Numbered from the stretch's first letter, positions 18,106 through 28,525 are shown. The stretch is 64,000 bases of DNA from Gemmatimonas groenlandica (GCF_013004105.1 NZ_CP053085.1:4030001-4094000), one strand, 5' to 3'. Notes: generated by a model not told the origin, from the sequence alone. Made by a program: numbers and translations.

Positions 18106-20448
18106 ATGCCAAAGAAATCCCAGCGTCCCACTGTCGCCGAGCGCACGCCAGCGGTGCGCTCCGCTCAGCAGTCAGCCGACACAGATGCGCTCGTCGCATC
18201 GGTTCCGTACAACGAGACCAAGCAGGCCGAACACGGCCGCACGCACGCAGTCGCGCCACCAGAGGGCCTTCGTCGAGCCGTGGACAATGCCGATGTCACG
18301 GCGAGCACACGGTCGGAGCGTATCGCAAATGACAAGGTTGGCAACGGCACGCCGCCGCTCGGTGTGAACCGGACCATCGACACCCTTGATGCCTTTCGCG
18401 TGGATGCGAGCGGGCAGACGCTCACGACGAATCAAGGTGTGATGATTGCCGACAATCAGCACTCGCTCAAGGCGGGCCTTCGCGGACCGACGCTACTCGA
18501 GGACTTCATTCTTCGCGAGAAGATCACGCACTTCGACCACGAGCGTATTCCCGAGCGAATCGTGCACGCGCGCGGCTCCGGTGCACACGGGTACTTCGAA
18601 TGCTATGAGCCGCGGCCGGACCTCACACGCGCCGCTCCCTTTCAGGGCCTCGGCAAGCGGACGCCGGTGTTCGTGCGCTTCTCGACCGTGGCGGGCGAAC
18701 GCGGGTCGATGGACACGGCGCGCGATGCACGTGGGTTCGCGGTGAAGTTCTACTCGGACGAGGGGAACTGGGATCTGGTCGGCAACAATATTCCCGTGTT
18801 CTTCATTCAGGACGCGATGAAGTTCCCAGACCTCGTCCATTCCGTGAAGCCGGAGCCGCATCATCAAATGCCGCAGGCGGCATCGGCACACGATACGTTC
18901 TGGGACTTCGTGTCGCTCATGCCCGAGTCCACGCATATGCTGATGTGGGTCATGTCCGACCGTGGCATTCCTCGCAGCTATCGCATGATGCAGGGGTTCG
19001 GCGTGCACAGCTATCGCTTTGTGACTGCGGACGGCGAGTCCCGCTTCGTGAAGTTCCACTGGAGTCCGAAGCTGGGGACGCACTCGCTGGTGTGGGATGA
19101 AGCGGCCAAGTTGGGCGGGGCGGATCCCGACTATCATCGACGTGATCTGTGGGAGGCAATCGAAGCCGGCGTCTTCCCCGAGTGGGAGCTGGGAGTACAG
19201 CTCTTTACCGAAGAGGACGCCGAGCGGTTCAGCTTCGATGTGCTCGACGCCACCAAGCTCATTCCTGAGGAGCTGATCCCCGTCACGCCGCTCGGCCGGA
19301 TGGTGCTCAATCGCAATCCGGACAACTTCTTCGCCGAGACGGAGCAGGTGGCTTTCTGCACGGCACATGTGATTCCGGGTATCGACTTCTCGAATGATCC
19401 GCTGCTTGCCGGTCGCATTCACTCGTACGTGGATACGCAGATCACGCGGCTGGGGGGAGCGAACTTTCATCAGATTCCGATCAATGCACCCATCCACATG
19501 CCATTCAACAATCAGCGTGATGGCATGCACCAGCAGGCGATCCATCGCGGGCGCGTGAACTACGAGCCGAACTCACTCGCGGGCGGATGTCCATTTCAGG
19601 CAGGCGCACGAGGGTTCGTTTCTTTCCCCGATCCGGTACGCGAGGACAAGCTGCGCGGAACGCCCGAACGATTCGCTGAACACTACCATCAGGCAACGCT
19701 GTTCTACGAAAGCCAGACGACATGGGAACAGGCGCATATCGTTGGTGCATTCCGGTTCGAGTTGTCGAAGCTCACCGTACCGGCCATCCGCACGCGTGTA
19801 CTCTCGCAGCTTCGAAACGTGAGCGAAGACCTCGCGTCGCGCGTGGCTGAAGGACTTGGCATGCCGCTGCCCGCGGCGATGCCGAAGGCGATCGAAAGTC
19901 CGCAGCCGCCGGAGGTCACCCGTTCGGCGGCGTTGTCGCTGACCGCCCGCCCGGGGAACGGGGAGATCCGCGCTCGACAGATCGCGCTGCTGATCGCCGA
20001 TGGCGTTGATGGTGCGCCGCTGCGTGCCCTTCACGCCTTGCTCACGGAATCGGGCGCCGCACCGCGATTCGTTGGCCCCCGGCTGGGCACGTTCACGACG
20101 ACCGAAGGTGAGATGATGACCGCCGACGCATCGCTCGAGAATTCACCATCGGTCCTGTTCGACGCCATAGTTCTACCGTCCGGCGCCACGGGCATCGAGG
20201 CGTTGGGCATGCTTGGTCAGACGGTCGAGTATGTGATGAACCAGTTCCGTCACAACAAGCCGATTCTGGCGTTGCCCGGATCGTCGGTACTGCTGGAACG
20301 AGCGGGAATCCCGGTGGCACGCCGCGAGAAGCTGACGGCCCTCGGCGTGTTTCTGGGTGATGATACCGGAGAGCTCACATCCGCATTCATGGGCGCACTT
20401 TCCCGTCATCGCTTCCCCGAGCGCGAGACCGATCCACCACGTGTGTAA
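18106..20448 (+). CDS. katE: Large-subunit (clade 2) monofunctional catalase HPII
   Basis: 780 residues, the size of HPII-type catalases. Heme-catalase core: the distal His in [39 protein letters not shown], the distal Asn in [17 protein letters not shown], and the proximal heme Tyr in [15 protein letters not shown]. The extra C-terminal ~180 residues form the flavodoxin/DJ-1-like domain of large catalases ([33 protein letters not shown]...). It converts H2O2 to water and oxygen in the cytoplasm. A Lys-rich N-terminal arm precedes the core. No OxyR site is evident upstream. Confidence 0.96.
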   Translation: MPKKSQRPTVAERTPAVRSAQQSADTDALVASVPYNETKQAEHGRTHAVAPPEGLRRAVDNADVTASTRSERIANDKVGNGTPPLGVNRTIDTLDAFRVDASGQTLTTNQGVMIADNQHSLKAGLRGPTLLEDFILREKITHFDHERIPERIVHARGSGAHGYFECYEPRPDLTRAAPFQGLGKRTPVFVRFSTVAGERGSMDTARDARGFAVKFYSDEGNWDLVGNNIPVFFIQDAMKFPDLVHSVKPEPHHQMPQAASAHDTFWDFVSLMPESTHMLMWVMSDRGIPRSYRMMQGFGVHSYRFVTADGESRFVKFHWSPKLGTHSLVWDEAAKLGGADPDYHRRDLWEAIEAGVFPEWELGVQLFTEEDAERFSFDVLDATKLIPEELIPVTPLGRMVLNRNPDNFFAETEQVAFCTAHVIPGIDFSNDPLLAGRIHSYVDTQITRLGGANFHQIPINAPIHMPFNNQRDGMHQQAIHRGRVNYEPNSLAGGCPFQAGARGFVSFPDPVREDKLRGTPERFAEHYHQATLFYESQTTWEQAHIVGAFRFELSKLTVPAIRTRVLSQLRNVSEDLASRVAEGLGMPLPAAMPKAIESPQPPEVTRSAALSLTARPGNGEIRARQIALLIADGVDGAPLRALHALLTESGAAPRFVGPRLGTFTTTEGEMMTADASLENSPSVLFDAIVLPSGATGIEALGMLGQTVEYVMNQFRHNKPILALPGSSVLLERAGIPVARREKLTALGVFLGDDTGELTSAFMGALSRHRFPERETDPPRV

Positions 20449-20564
20449 GCGGCGCCTGTCGTAGGCGAACTCTACGCTTCCATCCTCGTCGGTGACTCGA
20501 CATCTTCTTCTCGATGATCGGTGATCGCCCATCGTCGTGACGCCAGACCTTCGAGACGCGATTG

Positions 20565-21026
20565 ATGAGTATTCACGTAGTGTTGGTGCATCCGGAGATT
20601 CACTGGAATACCGGCAACGCGGGCCGCACGTGCCTCGCCACCGGAGCCACGCTGCACCTCATCGAGCCGCTGGGCTTTTCGCTCGATGAGGCGCAGGTGA
20701 AGCGCGCGGGGCTCGACTACTGGGAGCACGTGGATGTGCGCGTGTGGCCGAGCTGGGAGGCGTTCGAAGCAGAGCTGCCGCGGCTGGGGCAGCCGTACTT
20801 CTTCTCGACGAAGGCAACGCAGCTGTTCTGGGATGCGCCGTTGGCACCGGTCGAGGGCACGGTGCTGGTGTTCGGTCGCGAGACCGGCGGATTGCCGGCG
20901 GAGTTGCACGAGCGCTACGCCGATCGGTTCGTGAGTCTACCGATCTTGTCGGAACGCGTGCGGTCGCTGAACTTGTCGACGACGGTGGCGATCGCCGTGT
21001 ACGAGGTGTTACGACAGCAGCGGTAG
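20565..21026 (+). CDS. trmL: tRNA (cytidine/uridine-34 2'-O)-methyltransferase TrmL
   Basis: 153 residues of a minimal SPOUT methyltransferase. Knot motifs are visible: HPEIHWNTGNAGRTCLATGATLHLIEPLGF, TVLVFGRETGGLP, and LPILSERVRSLNLSTTVAIAVYEVLRQ. The length and motif set match TrmL (YibK), which methylates the wobble 2'-OH in tRNA-Leu. It starts at the ATG 20565; the codon before it is TTG. Confidence 0.93.
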   Translation: MSIHVVLVHPEIHWNTGNAGRTCLATGATLHLIEPLGFSLDEAQVKRAGLDYWEHVDVRVWPSWEAFEAELPRLGQPYFFSTKATQLFWDAPLAPVEGTVLVFGRETGGLPAELHERYADRFVSLPILSERVRSLNLSTTVAIAVYEVLRQQR

Positions 21027-21036
21027 GTTGCGTGCG

Positions 21037-21822
21037 TCAGCGCGCGTCGGATACCAGTCGCGTGATCGCCCGCATGCCGTCGTCGCCGATGTCGAGACTG
21101 TGCTCGTTCACGTAGAGCGCGATATGCTGTGCACACACCGCATCGGACATCTCCTGGGCGTTGGCACGTACGTAGTCGCGACTCGCTTCGGGGTGGTCGA
21201 AGGCATACTGCACCGACGCGCGTATGGCGCGCTCCACTTCGGCCGTCGTGGCCGCGTCGATGTCGGCGCGCGCACAGATGCCGGCGAGGGGCACGGGCAA
21301 ATGCGTTTCGCGTTCCCACCAGTCGCCCAGATCGATCGTCTTGTGCAGCCCGTGCTCGGCGTACGTGAACCGGCTCTCGTGAATGATGAGCCCCGCGTGC
21401 ACCTCTCCACTGCTCACGGCGTGCAGAATGCGATCGTAGCGCATTTCGACCACGTCCTCGAGCTGCGGCGCAGCGAGACGCAGCAAGCGATACGCGGTGG
21501 TTTCGCGACCAGGGATCGCCACGCGGGCGCTCACCGCTTGCTCCAGCGACATCGGTATACGGGTGACCACCAGCGGACCGACTCCGTGCCCGAGTGCGGC
21601 ACCACTGCGCAGCAACTGATAGCTGCTGCCGACGCCGGCGAAGGCACCCACACTAAGTTTGGTGAGATCGAACTCTCCGTGGTGGGCGCGTCGGTTGAGC
21701 TCCTCGATATCGAGCAGCACCGGTACAATGCGCACCGACGTGTCGATCAGTCCGAAGGTGAGCGCATGAAAAGCGAACGTATCGTTGGGGCAAGGCGAAT
21801 AGCCGAAGGTCAGCTCACGCAT
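21037..21822 (-). CDS. mqnD: 1,4-dihydroxy-6-naphthoate synthase MqnD
   Basis: 261 residues with the MqnD signature GYSPCPNDTFAFHAL at the N-terminus and a periplasmic-binding-protein-like fold (LTKLSVGAFAGV, GLIIHESRFTYAEHGLHKTIDLGDWW). It converts cyclic dehypoxanthine futalosine to 1,4-dihydroxy-6-naphthoate in the futalosine route to menaquinone. Its start overlaps the end of mqnB by 8 bp, so the two are translationally coupled. This identifies menaquinone as made by the alternative pathway in this organism. Confidence 0.95.
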   Translation of the reverse strand: MRELTFGYSPCPNDTFAFHALTFGLIDTSVRIVPVLLDIEELNRRAHHGEFDLTKLSVGAFAGVGSSYQLLRSGAALGHGVGPLVVTRIPMSLEQAVSARVAIPGRETTAYRLLRLAAPQLEDVVEMRYDRILHAVSSGEVHAGLIIHESRFTYAEHGLHKTIDLGDWWERETHLPVPLAGICARADIDAATTAEVERAIRASVQYAFDHPEASRDYVRANAQEMSDAVCAQHIALYVNEHSLDIGDDGMRAITRLVSDAR

Positions 21823-22393
21823 TGGTCAGACTCTCGTGCAGCGCGCGTACCAGTAGTGGTGTGACGCCGGTGATGGCCGCGAACGCTGCATCGAAATGCC
21901 ACCGCGCGCGATCGGCTTCTTCGATCTCGTTCGAAATCGCACGCACTTCGATGGCGGGTACACCGGAGAGTTGGGCGGCACGAAGCACGCCGAATCCTTC
22001 CATCGCTTCCACCTCACAATCTGACGTGCCACCCACGCGGGCACTGGTGCCAATGGAAAGCGTGGCCGCGCCCGGGAGTGCGCCCTGCACGACGTGCAAC
22101 AGCGTCGCTGATGCCTGCACCACAGTCGGCGCCCACTCCTCAGGCACAGTCGAGTCGCAATACCGGGATTCGGCACCGATCACGAGTGACGCCGGGGCCA
22201 GTGCGCGCGCCCGACGGGCGCCGGCGATGCCGACATGCAGAATGGCTGCGGGGCGGAGTTCGGCAATGGCGGCGGCGGTGCGTGCGGCCGCCTCGACCGG
22301 GCCCACACCACACTGCAGCGTGTGCCATCCTTCGGGCGACGCGAGTTCGCGCGCGGTGGCCGCCACCACCAGAATTCGTGCGCGTTCGCTCAT
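21815..22393 (-). CDS. mqnB: Futalosine hydrolase MqnB
   Basis: 192 residues of the nucleoside phosphorylase/hydrolase fold: ILVVAATARELA, LHVGIAGARR, and the ribose/base-binding segment VEAMEGFGVLRAAQLSGVPAIEVRAISNEIE. Next to mqnD, this is futalosine hydrolase, which releases hypoxanthine from futalosine. mqnA and mqnC are not in the window. It starts 37 bp from the end of the SRPBCC-VOC gene on the same strand. Confidence 0.92.
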   Translation of the reverse strand: MSERARILVVAATARELASPEGWHTLQCGVGPVEAAARTAAAIAELRPAAILHVGIAGARRARALAPASLVIGAESRYCDSTVPEEWAPTVVQASATLLHVVQGALPGAATLSIGTSARVGGTSDCEVEAMEGFGVLRAAQLSGVPAIEVRAISNEIEEADRARWHFDAAFAAITGVTPLLVRALHESLTNA

Positions 22394-22429
22394 GCGTCCC
22401 TCATAGCGCGTAGTCTACACAATCGCACG

Positions 22430-23302
22430 TCACTCCACGAGTTCGCCGCCCCAGCTGGCCGGGTCGACGTCGGCGATGGTTTGCGTGAGCGTCCACGCAT
22501 GCCCGGCCGGGTCGCGGACGGAGGCCTGCCGCTCGCCGTAAGGATGATCGGCGGGCGGCGTGAGTCCGGTCGCGCCAAGCGCGATGGCGCGGGCGTACGC
22601 CGCATGCACGTCGGGCACACGTACCATGAGGACCGCCGGCGGGCGTCCACCGGTTGCCGGTACTGCGGCTGCGTCCCATGCTGCCACGACCATGGCACCA
22701 TTGCCGATACTCAGCTGCACCCGATGGTGCGGAATACGGAGTCGTTCGCGGGCGCCGAGTACGTCGCGCAGCCAAGTCACGGCGGCGTCGAGATCGGGAT
22801 AGCTGCGCACCGGAATGAACGTGGCGTCGGGGATGGAGCGATTACGGAGCGGCGGCGCACCGCCGGGCATTACGGCATTCGCGAGCACGGCGTCCTGATG
22901 GGCGAGAATCATCGGCCACGCGGCTTCGTGCGCGTCGCGGGCTTCCGCGGTCGCGAACCCCGCGTGCGTGAGCGTGACCTGGGTATAGTCACCAGCGATC
23001 GCGTCGAGGTGTACGGTGAGCGTGGTCTCGGCGCCGCCAGTCCCGCCTGCGCCGGTCACCCAGGTGAGTGATACCAGCGCTTCGGGCACAAGTCGGAGGA
23101 AACGACCATAGTGCGGATGGCGCACAGTCTCACGTCCGTCGGTGAATCGTTGCGCGACTTCGAAGAAGAACGGCTCGCCGACGTCGGCCCGTACGCGCGC
23201 GCTGTCGGCCTCGGCAAACCACGAGGCCCATCCGGTGGTCCACGCGCGATAGAGCGTGGCGGCGGATCGTGGTGAGGTGCGGGTGATGGTCAGGGTGTGC
23301 AT
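22430..23302 (-). CDS. SRPBCC (AHSA1)-VOC fusion protein
   Basis: 290 residues in two modules. Residues ~1-145 are an AHSA1/START-like domain (RTSPRSAATLYRAWTT...WASWF..., QVTLTHAGFATAEARDAHEAAWPMIL). Residues ~165-285 are a PhnB-type VOC domain (FIPVRSYPDLDAAVTWLRDVLGARERLRIPHHRVQLSIGNGAMVV... DPAGHAWTLTQTI). Both families bind small hydrophobic or aromatic ligands, but no reaction can be named. The start at 23300-23302 fits the AHSA1 N-terminus; the longer upstream frame has no support. Confidence 0.82.
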   Translation of the reverse strand: MHTLTITRTSPRSAATLYRAWTTGWASWFAEADSARVRADVGEPFFFEVAQRFTDGRETVRHPHYGRFLRLVPEALVSLTWVTGAGGTGGAETTLTVHLDAIAGDYTQVTLTHAGFATAEARDAHEAAWPMILAHQDAVLANAVMPGGAPPLRNRSIPDATFIPVRSYPDLDAAVTWLRDVLGARERLRIPHHRVQLSIGNGAMVVAAWDAAAVPATGGRPPAVLMVRVPDVHAAYARAIALGATGLTPPADHPYGERQASVRDPAGHAWTLTQTIADVDPASWGGELVE

Positions 23303-23429
23303 GCGAGGTCTCGCCAGAGCGTAGGGTATGCCGTGATCGTCTCGGCGCGTGAGGGAGTTTTCATGCCCGCTGCGCGTGTATCGGTGGGAGTCCGGTTGGG
23401 CCCACCCCTTCACTCGTACGGGAGATCTC

Positions 23430-24182
23430 ATGACACAGTGGACACGTGCAACACGGCTTGGATTATGGATGATCGGTGCTTTGGCATCTATAGGCAGCTC
23501 GGAGGTCGGTGCGCAGGTTGTGCTGACGAGCGTCACGACGATGAGCCTGGGCACCAATAAGCAGCCGAATGGCGCCTACACCGACGCACAAGGCTCGGGA
23601 TCCTGCTGTGCGAACACCTACATCACGCGCGGAACGAACCCGACCACCGACGCCTTCCTGTATACCGGAAACGATGCCGGCTCGTTGTTTCCTGCGGGCA
23701 TCACGCTCGCCACCGGTATCAACACGTTCTACTTATGGGGCAGTACGGGGCTCGTCGGAACCCCCAACTACGCCGTGGCGCTCTTCACCGGAAGCAGCGC
23801 GCTCACCGTGTCATCGTACTGGGACGCCACCACGAACACGAACAGCGGCGTCGGCATCAAAGTGTACGGTGATCCCAACCCGTTCGGCCCGCAGCTCGAC
23901 GGCGTTGGCCTCTCAGCTATTCTCGGGAACTTCCAGCTGACGATTACCGACTGGCGTCCCGCGGTCGTCACGCGCAACGTGTCGATCCAAAATTTCGGCG
24001 TGGGGGATCTTCAGTCGCCGGTGGCGAACAATGTCGGTCGCTTGGTGCTGAACGTGGTTGATCTAACCGCGGGCACTCCGCCGGTATCGACCGTTCCCGA
24101 GCCGTCGACCTACCTGCTGATGGCGACGGGTCTCATGGCGGTGGGAGTCATGTCGCGTCGACGGAGGTCCTCAGCGACATAG
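23430..24182 (+). CDS. PEP-CTERM sorted secreted protein
   Basis: 250 residues. Signal peptide to about residue 28, a beta-rich Gly/Thr/Asn domain, and the C-terminal sorting tripartite VPEPSTYLLMATGLMAVGVMSRRRR (PEP motif, hydrophobic helix, Arg cluster). Such proteins are cut by an exosortase and end up at the cell surface or in matrix. No exosortase gene lies in this window. The body domain is not recognised. Confidence 0.88.
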   Translation: MTQWTRATRLGLWMIGALASIGSSEVGAQVVLTSVTTMSLGTNKQPNGAYTDAQGSGSCCANTYITRGTNPTTDAFLYTGNDAGSLFPAGITLATGINTFYLWGSTGLVGTPNYAVALFTGSSALTVSSYWDATTNTNSGVGIKVYGDPNPFGPQLDGVGLSAILGNFQLTITDWRPAVVTRNVSIQNFGVGDLQSPVANNVGRLVLNVVDLTAGTPPVSTVPEPSTYLLMATGLMAVGVMSRRRRSSAT

Positions 24183-24221
24183 TCTCCACGTTGGCTCGAC
24201 CTGCGCTTCGAGGCGTCGTCG

Positions 24222-24255
24222 GTACAGGCCCCGCAGCTCGTTGCGGGGCCTGTAC
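24222..24255. terminator. Bidirectional terminator hairpin
   Basis: Perfect 14-bp stem (GTACAGGCCCCGCA / TGCGGGGCCTGTAC) with a 6-nt loop GCTCGT, between the convergent PEP-CTERM and kinase genes. It ends 1 bp before the kinase stop codon boundary, so the kinase transcript would terminate immediately after its stop. There is no U-run on the plus side, so it may be a weak terminator or 3'-end-protecting hairpin. Confidence 0.7.
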
Positions 24256-24256
24256 G

Positions 24257-26887
24257 TCATGTATCCGGGCATCCCGTCCACTTGCCACCCGGCGTGCACG
24301 GTGGCATCGCGCCCTTGGGCGGGTCGATGCGGCGTATGCTGTCGGCGGCGGCCAGCTTCCCCTGCTTCGTCAATGCCTCGACCAAGGGTCGACGCAGGCG
24401 CGGACCCATCGACGCGAGATCCGGCGTCGGTGCAATCATGGTCAAACCCGCGCGCAGCTCTGACTCGGCCGACACCGGGTCGCCGCTGGCGAGGTAGGCT
24501 GTGCCGGAATACAGGTAGGCGAAGCTCAGCAGGAATGGTGAGTGTGTCGGCACAATGGCATCTCGCGTGGAGAGGGCCATGCTCAGCGCGGAGACGTCGT
24601 CTTTTCGGACCAGCGCGTCATCGACGTATCCACTGTTGAATACCATGCGCAGCACCAGCGGGAACTCGGCGATCGAGTCGATAATCGCCCGACCTTTCGC
24701 CAGTTCAAGGCGACGCGTGACCGTATCACCGCGAAGGCTTGCCAACAGCGCCGCCGACTTTGCGGCCCACACTTGTACCCACGGCTGGGCCCCGAAGCTG
24801 CGCTGCAGTCGTTCGCCCTGAAGCCGTGTGAGTACCTCGGCACTATCCGCGCGACCCAACACCAGCATCGACTCGATGGCCGCATCGGCCGCGCCGTCCC
24901 GTTCTTTCGAGACGGGCATGGCGAGTGAGTCGGTGATGCGCTCGATCATACGCGCCTTTCGGAGATACGCGCGCGGATCGCGTGTTATCCACGACGTCGT
25001 GACCATGCGAACATTCTCCGCTGCCGCTACGATGCGAGTCAGCCCGCGTACGCGTCGTTCGATGTCGACGACCCGCGCGGCCAGCGAATCGGCGGTATGC
25101 AGTTGCCCCCTCTGCATCGCCTGCGTGGCGCGCAACAGCAAGATCTGGGCGCTCAGCACACCATCGAGGTCGTTCATGCCCTCGCTCCGGGCTGCCGCGT
25201 CTATCGCTTCGTTGGCGGCTTCAGCGCCGTGAAAGGTGAGCTCGAGCGTCGCGTATTCGATGGACGCGCGCGCGTACTCGTCACTGGTGGGACCGTACGC
25301 CCGCAATGCCAGTACGCGCGCCGAATCGAGCACGGCGTGCGCATTCGCGTAGCGGGATTGTGCGGCGTAGTTGGCACCGAACGCCGTGTACAGGCGTGCC
25401 CGGATGCGCGCGTCGTCGGCGAATTCACGGGAGACCCGCGTGACTGCGCTGTCGAGCAGTTGTCCGATGGTGCCGGCCGGTCCCACGCTGATGAGCGGAT
25501 CTTGCGACACCGTTGACGTGCCGTTCATGATGCCGGCCATGAAATTCGCCGCCCGTTCGGTGCGAGCGGCTTCGAAGCGCAAATTGCGCGCTTGTTGCAG
25601 TGACAGCAGGCTGACGCCGAGCGCGGTGAGCAGCGCGAGCGTGGTGCCGAAGACCAGCGGCCGATGCCGTCTCGTGAACGCCCATACGCGATAGCCGATC
25701 GTGCCTTGACGCGCCAGCACGCGGTCTCGCCGGAGGAACCGGTGCACGTCGTCGCTGAGCGCGAGTGCACTGGCGTATCGTTTCCCGGGATCGCGCTGTA
25801 GCGCCTGCAGCATGATGGCGTCGAGTTCGCCGTTGAGCGCAGCCCCGAGCTTTCGCGCACTCTCGACACCGCGATGGCGAGCCACGGCGTCCGATGACGC
25901 GCGCGCGATCGAGCTCGGGACGCGCGGGGTGCCGCTGCGCACTTCCAGCAGTCGCGCGAATGCGTCGCGACCCACCAGGTCGAGAGGCGGCTCGCCGGTC
26001 AGCAACGTGCACAGAAGCGCGCCGAGGGCGTACACATCAGTGGCCGTCGAGGCGAGTTCGCCGTTAGCCTGCTCCGGAGCGGCATAGGCCGCGGTGAACG
26101 GCGACATGCCATCCGCGGTGACGGACGTACCGGCACCATTCTCGTCGAGGAGCTTGGCGACTCCGAAGTCGAGCAACTTGACCGTGCCATCGGCGGTGAC
26201 GAGCACGTTGCCGGGCTTGAGGTCACGATGCACAACCAAGCGCTGATGCGCATGCTGCACAGCGTGGCAGACCGTGCGAAACAGATCGAGTCGCGCCGGG
26301 ATGGACAGCGAACGGGCATCGCAATATTCGTCGATGGCCACGCCGTCCACATATTCCATCGCGAGCCACGGTGTGCCGGACGCCGTGGCGCCTCCGTCGA
26401 TCAGCTGCGCGATGTTCGGATGCTGGAGCGCGGCGAGGATCTGTCGTTCCGCGCGGAAGCGATGCAGCAGCACGTCGCTGTCGGCGCCGCGCCACAACGA
26501 CTTGATGGCGACCCGCTGATGGTACTCCGCGTCGTCGCGCGATGCCTCGTACACAGCGCCCATGCCGCCGCGGCCGACGAGTCGAAGCACGCGATACGGC
26601 CCGAGGCGTTCGCCGATCAAGCTCGCGGCCGGCACATCAGCCGGCGTCGACCCGGCGAAACCCAGGGCGACGTGCGCGGGGGCATCGAATCGATCACCGA
26701 CCAGTGGGACCGCTTCGATCATCTGTCCGAGGCGCGCCACTATCGCCGGTGACGCGCCGCACGCCTCGAGTCGACGACGCTGTTCGTCGATCGACAGGTC
26801 GGCCAGCTCGAACCAGAGCGACTTGAGCGTCGACCACTCGTCCGTTGTGGTCGAGGGTGGGGGCGGATGGGGAGAACGTTCGGGCAT
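24257..26887 (-). CDS. Membrane Ser/Thr protein kinase with C-terminal sensor region
   Basis: 876 residues. The kinase domain spans about residues 100-365: glycine loop GRGGMGAVYEA, VAIKS lysine, catalytic loop VVHRDLKPGNVL, LLDFGVAK (DFG), and AYAAPEQ. A transmembrane helix follows near 440 (PLVFGTTLALLTALGVSLLSL). The remaining ~420 residues form an alpha-helical TPR-like exported region. This is the PknB-like family often paired with ECF sigma factors. The sigma gene lies 34 bp upstream on the same strand, so the pair probably forms one signalling operon. Confidence 0.93.
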   Translation of the reverse strand: MPERSPHPPPPSTTTDEWSTLKSLWFELADLSIDEQRRRLEACGASPAIVARLGQMIEAVPLVGDRFDAPAHVALGFAGSTPADVPAASLIGERLGPYRVLRLVGRGGMGAVYEASRDDAEYHQRVAIKSLWRGADSDVLLHRFRAERQILAALQHPNIAQLIDGGATASGTPWLAMEYVDGVAIDEYCDARSLSIPARLDLFRTVCHAVQHAHQRLVVHRDLKPGNVLVTADGTVKLLDFGVAKLLDENGAGTSVTADGMSPFTAAYAAPEQANGELASTATDVYALGALLCTLLTGEPPLDLVGRDAFARLLEVRSGTPRVPSSIARASSDAVARHRGVESARKLGAALNGELDAIMLQALQRDPGKRYASALALSDDVHRFLRRDRVLARQGTIGYRVWAFTRRHRPLVFGTTLALLTALGVSLLSLQQARNLRFEAARTERAANFMAGIMNGTSTVSQDPLISVGPAGTIGQLLDSAVTRVSREFADDARIRARLYTAFGANYAAQSRYANAHAVLDSARVLALRAYGPTSDEYARASIEYATLELTFHGAEAANEAIDAAARSEGMNDLDGVLSAQILLLRATQAMQRGQLHTADSLAARVVDIERRVRGLTRIVAAAENVRMVTTSWITRDPRAYLRKARMIERITDSLAMPVSKERDGAADAAIESMLVLGRADSAEVLTRLQGERLQRSFGAQPWVQVWAAKSAALLASLRGDTVTRRLELAKGRAIIDSIAEFPLVLRMVFNSGYVDDALVRKDDVSALSMALSTRDAIVPTHSPFLLSFAYLYSGTAYLASGDPVSAESELRAGLTMIAPTPDLASMGPRLRRPLVEALTKQGKLAAADSIRRIDPPKGAMPPCTPGGKWTGCPDT

Positions 26888-26921
26888 CGACCTTACACGC
26901 GTCGTGGCGGTGTGATGTCCC

Positions 26922-27506
26922 TCATCCGTCACGCAGCTCGGCCTGGAGCCAGGCGCGCGCCATGGTCCACTCGCGCGACACCGTGGCTGCCGAGATCGAC
27001 AGGAGTTCGGCGATCTCGTCGAGTGTGAGGCCGACGAAGAACTTGAGCTCCACGATCTTCGCTTGTCGCGCGTCGACCTCCTCGAGTCGCGTGAGCGCTT
27101 CGTGCACACCGAGGACATCGGTGACCGCATCCGGCGCGGCGGGTGTTGCGTCAGCCGTGTGCGGATCGAGCGTCACCTGCAGACCACGATCGCGACGCTC
27201 GGCGGCGGTGCGTCGGGCGTGGTCCACGAGGATGCGGCGCATCATCGTGGCCGCAATACCGAAGAAATGCGCGCGGCTCTTCCACGGCGCGTCCTGGCCC
27301 ATCAGGCGGAGATAGGCCTCGTGAACCAACGCGGTCGGCTGGAGCGTGTGATCGGCCCGCTCCCGCCCGAGGTAGATCTCCGCCAGCTGGTGCAACTCGG
27401 CGTAGACGCGTCGGGCGGCCATATCCTGCACCGACGCGTCACCCTGTTGGGCGGCGGCCAGCAGTTCGGTCAGGGACGACTGGTCGGAGAGGGGGAGGTT
27501 GGTCAC
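26922..27506 (-). CDS. ECF-type RNA polymerase sigma factor
   Basis: 194 residues of the ECF subgroup that accompanies Ser/Thr kinases (TIGR02999-like): region 2 with LVHEAYLRLM and HFFGIAATMMRRILVDHARR, region 4 with LTLDEIAELLSISAATVSREWTMARAWL. It would direct RNA polymerase to a specific promoter set. No separate anti-sigma factor is present; the downstream kinase is the likely regulator. The start at 27506 fits the family N-terminus. Confidence 0.92.
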   Translation of the reverse strand: MTNLPLSDQSSLTELLAAAQQGDASVQDMAARRVYAELHQLAEIYLGRERADHTLQPTALVHEAYLRLMGQDAPWKSRAHFFGIAATMMRRILVDHARRTAAERRDRGLQVTLDPHTADATPAAPDAVTDVLGVHEALTRLEEVDARQAKIVELKFFVGLTLDEIAELLSISAATVSREWTMARAWLQAELRDG

Positions 27507-27582
27507 AGCCGGTATAAGGTGAAGCCGCCGTCATGGATCGGCTAGGCCGTGCATGGCCAATCTGACCGAAGGGGAGTGCGCG

Positions 27583-28491
27583 CTACTCGATGGTGTTGAG
27601 CACATCCGCCGTGCGCCGCGCCAGCAAGGTGCGCAGCAACGAGGGTTGGTAGCGTCGAGTCACGCTGATGGCGTGGAACTCTTCGAAGAGATCGGGCACG
27701 GCGCAGTACTCCTGCAGCCGGCCATCGCGCAGTTCATCCTGCACGACGACGGCCGGGACGAGCGCGACGGCGTTGAGTTCGCGGGTGAGGACACGCAGCA
27801 TCGCCATGTCGTCGGCTTCGGCAATCACCGTGGGGCGCAGCCCGCGTTCATCGCACAGCACGTCGAAGGCGGTGCGAAATTCGTGGTCGCGGGACGGAAG
27901 CAGCAGGGGCACGTCGGCCAGCTCGTCGGGATAGCGAAACGGCGACGAACGAGGGGGGCCGACCAGACTGACCTGCTGGCGCGCAATGCGGCTGCTGCGC
28001 CACGCGTGATCGGCGTCTTCCGGCACGCGACGATTGGAAAGCACGACATCGAGCGTGTGCGCGCGCAATCGTGACAGCAACTCCGCCAGCGATCCTGACT
28101 GCAACACCAGTGACAGCGACGGATCCTTCAGGATCGGCGCCAGGAATGCCCGCTGGAAATTTCTTGACAGGGTCGCCACCGACCCGACCCGCAGCACGTG
28201 CCGCTCGTCGCGTCGACCATCCCGCAGCGTGCCGACCAGCTCATTGCCGGCGGTGACGATCGAGTCGGCGTAGTCGAGGGCGATCCGGCCGGCCTCCGTC
28301 AACTCCAGCGTGCGTCCGCGCCGCTCGAAGAGCTGCTGGCCAAGCTGGCTTTCCAGCTGACGGATCTGCGTGGACAGAGCCGACTGCGACACGTGCAGGC
28401 GCTGCGCCGCGCGCGTGAGATTTCCCTCTCTCGCCACGGCCCAGAAGTAGTGCAGGTGGTGATAATTGAGCCGAGCCGCAACGTTGGTCAT
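27583..28491 (-). CDS. LysR family transcriptional regulator (NhaR-like)
   Basis: 302 residues. N-terminal winged HTH (LNYHHLHYFWAVAREGNLTRAAQRLHVSQSALSTQIRQLESQLGQQLFERRG) in the variant typical of NhaR-like LysR proteins; the C-terminal two-lobe ligand domain is complete. The start at 28489-28491 is set by the family N-terminus; the upstream extension overlaps dabB. It is divergent from dabB-dabA, so it most likely controls that inorganic-carbon pump, as LysR proteins do at many DAB loci. Confidence 0.92.
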   Translation of the reverse strand: MTNVAARLNYHHLHYFWAVAREGNLTRAAQRLHVSQSALSTQIRQLESQLGQQLFERRGRTLELTEAGRIALDYADSIVTAGNELVGTLRDGRRDERHVLRVGSVATLSRNFQRAFLAPILKDPSLSLVLQSGSLAELLSRLRAHTLDVVLSNRRVPEDADHAWRSSRIARQQVSLVGPPRSSPFRYPDELADVPLLLPSRDHEFRTAFDVLCDERGLRPTVIAEADDMAMLRVLTRELNAVALVPAVVVQDELRDGRLQEYCAVPDLFEEFHAISVTRRYQPSLLRTLLARRTADVLNTIE

Positions 28492-28494
28492 TGT

Positions 28495-28525
28495 TCTAAT
28501 ATACAGAACGATTGGGTCTAATATA
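28495..28525. promoter_or_regulatory. LysR-type operator: direct repeats TCTAATATA
   Basis: TCTAATATA occurs at 28495-28503 and again at 28517-28525, 22 bp apart centre to centre, which is two DNA turns on the same helix face. The AT-rich stretch lies 4 bp upstream of the LysR start and ~60 bp upstream of dabB, between the divergent genes. Confidence 0.6.
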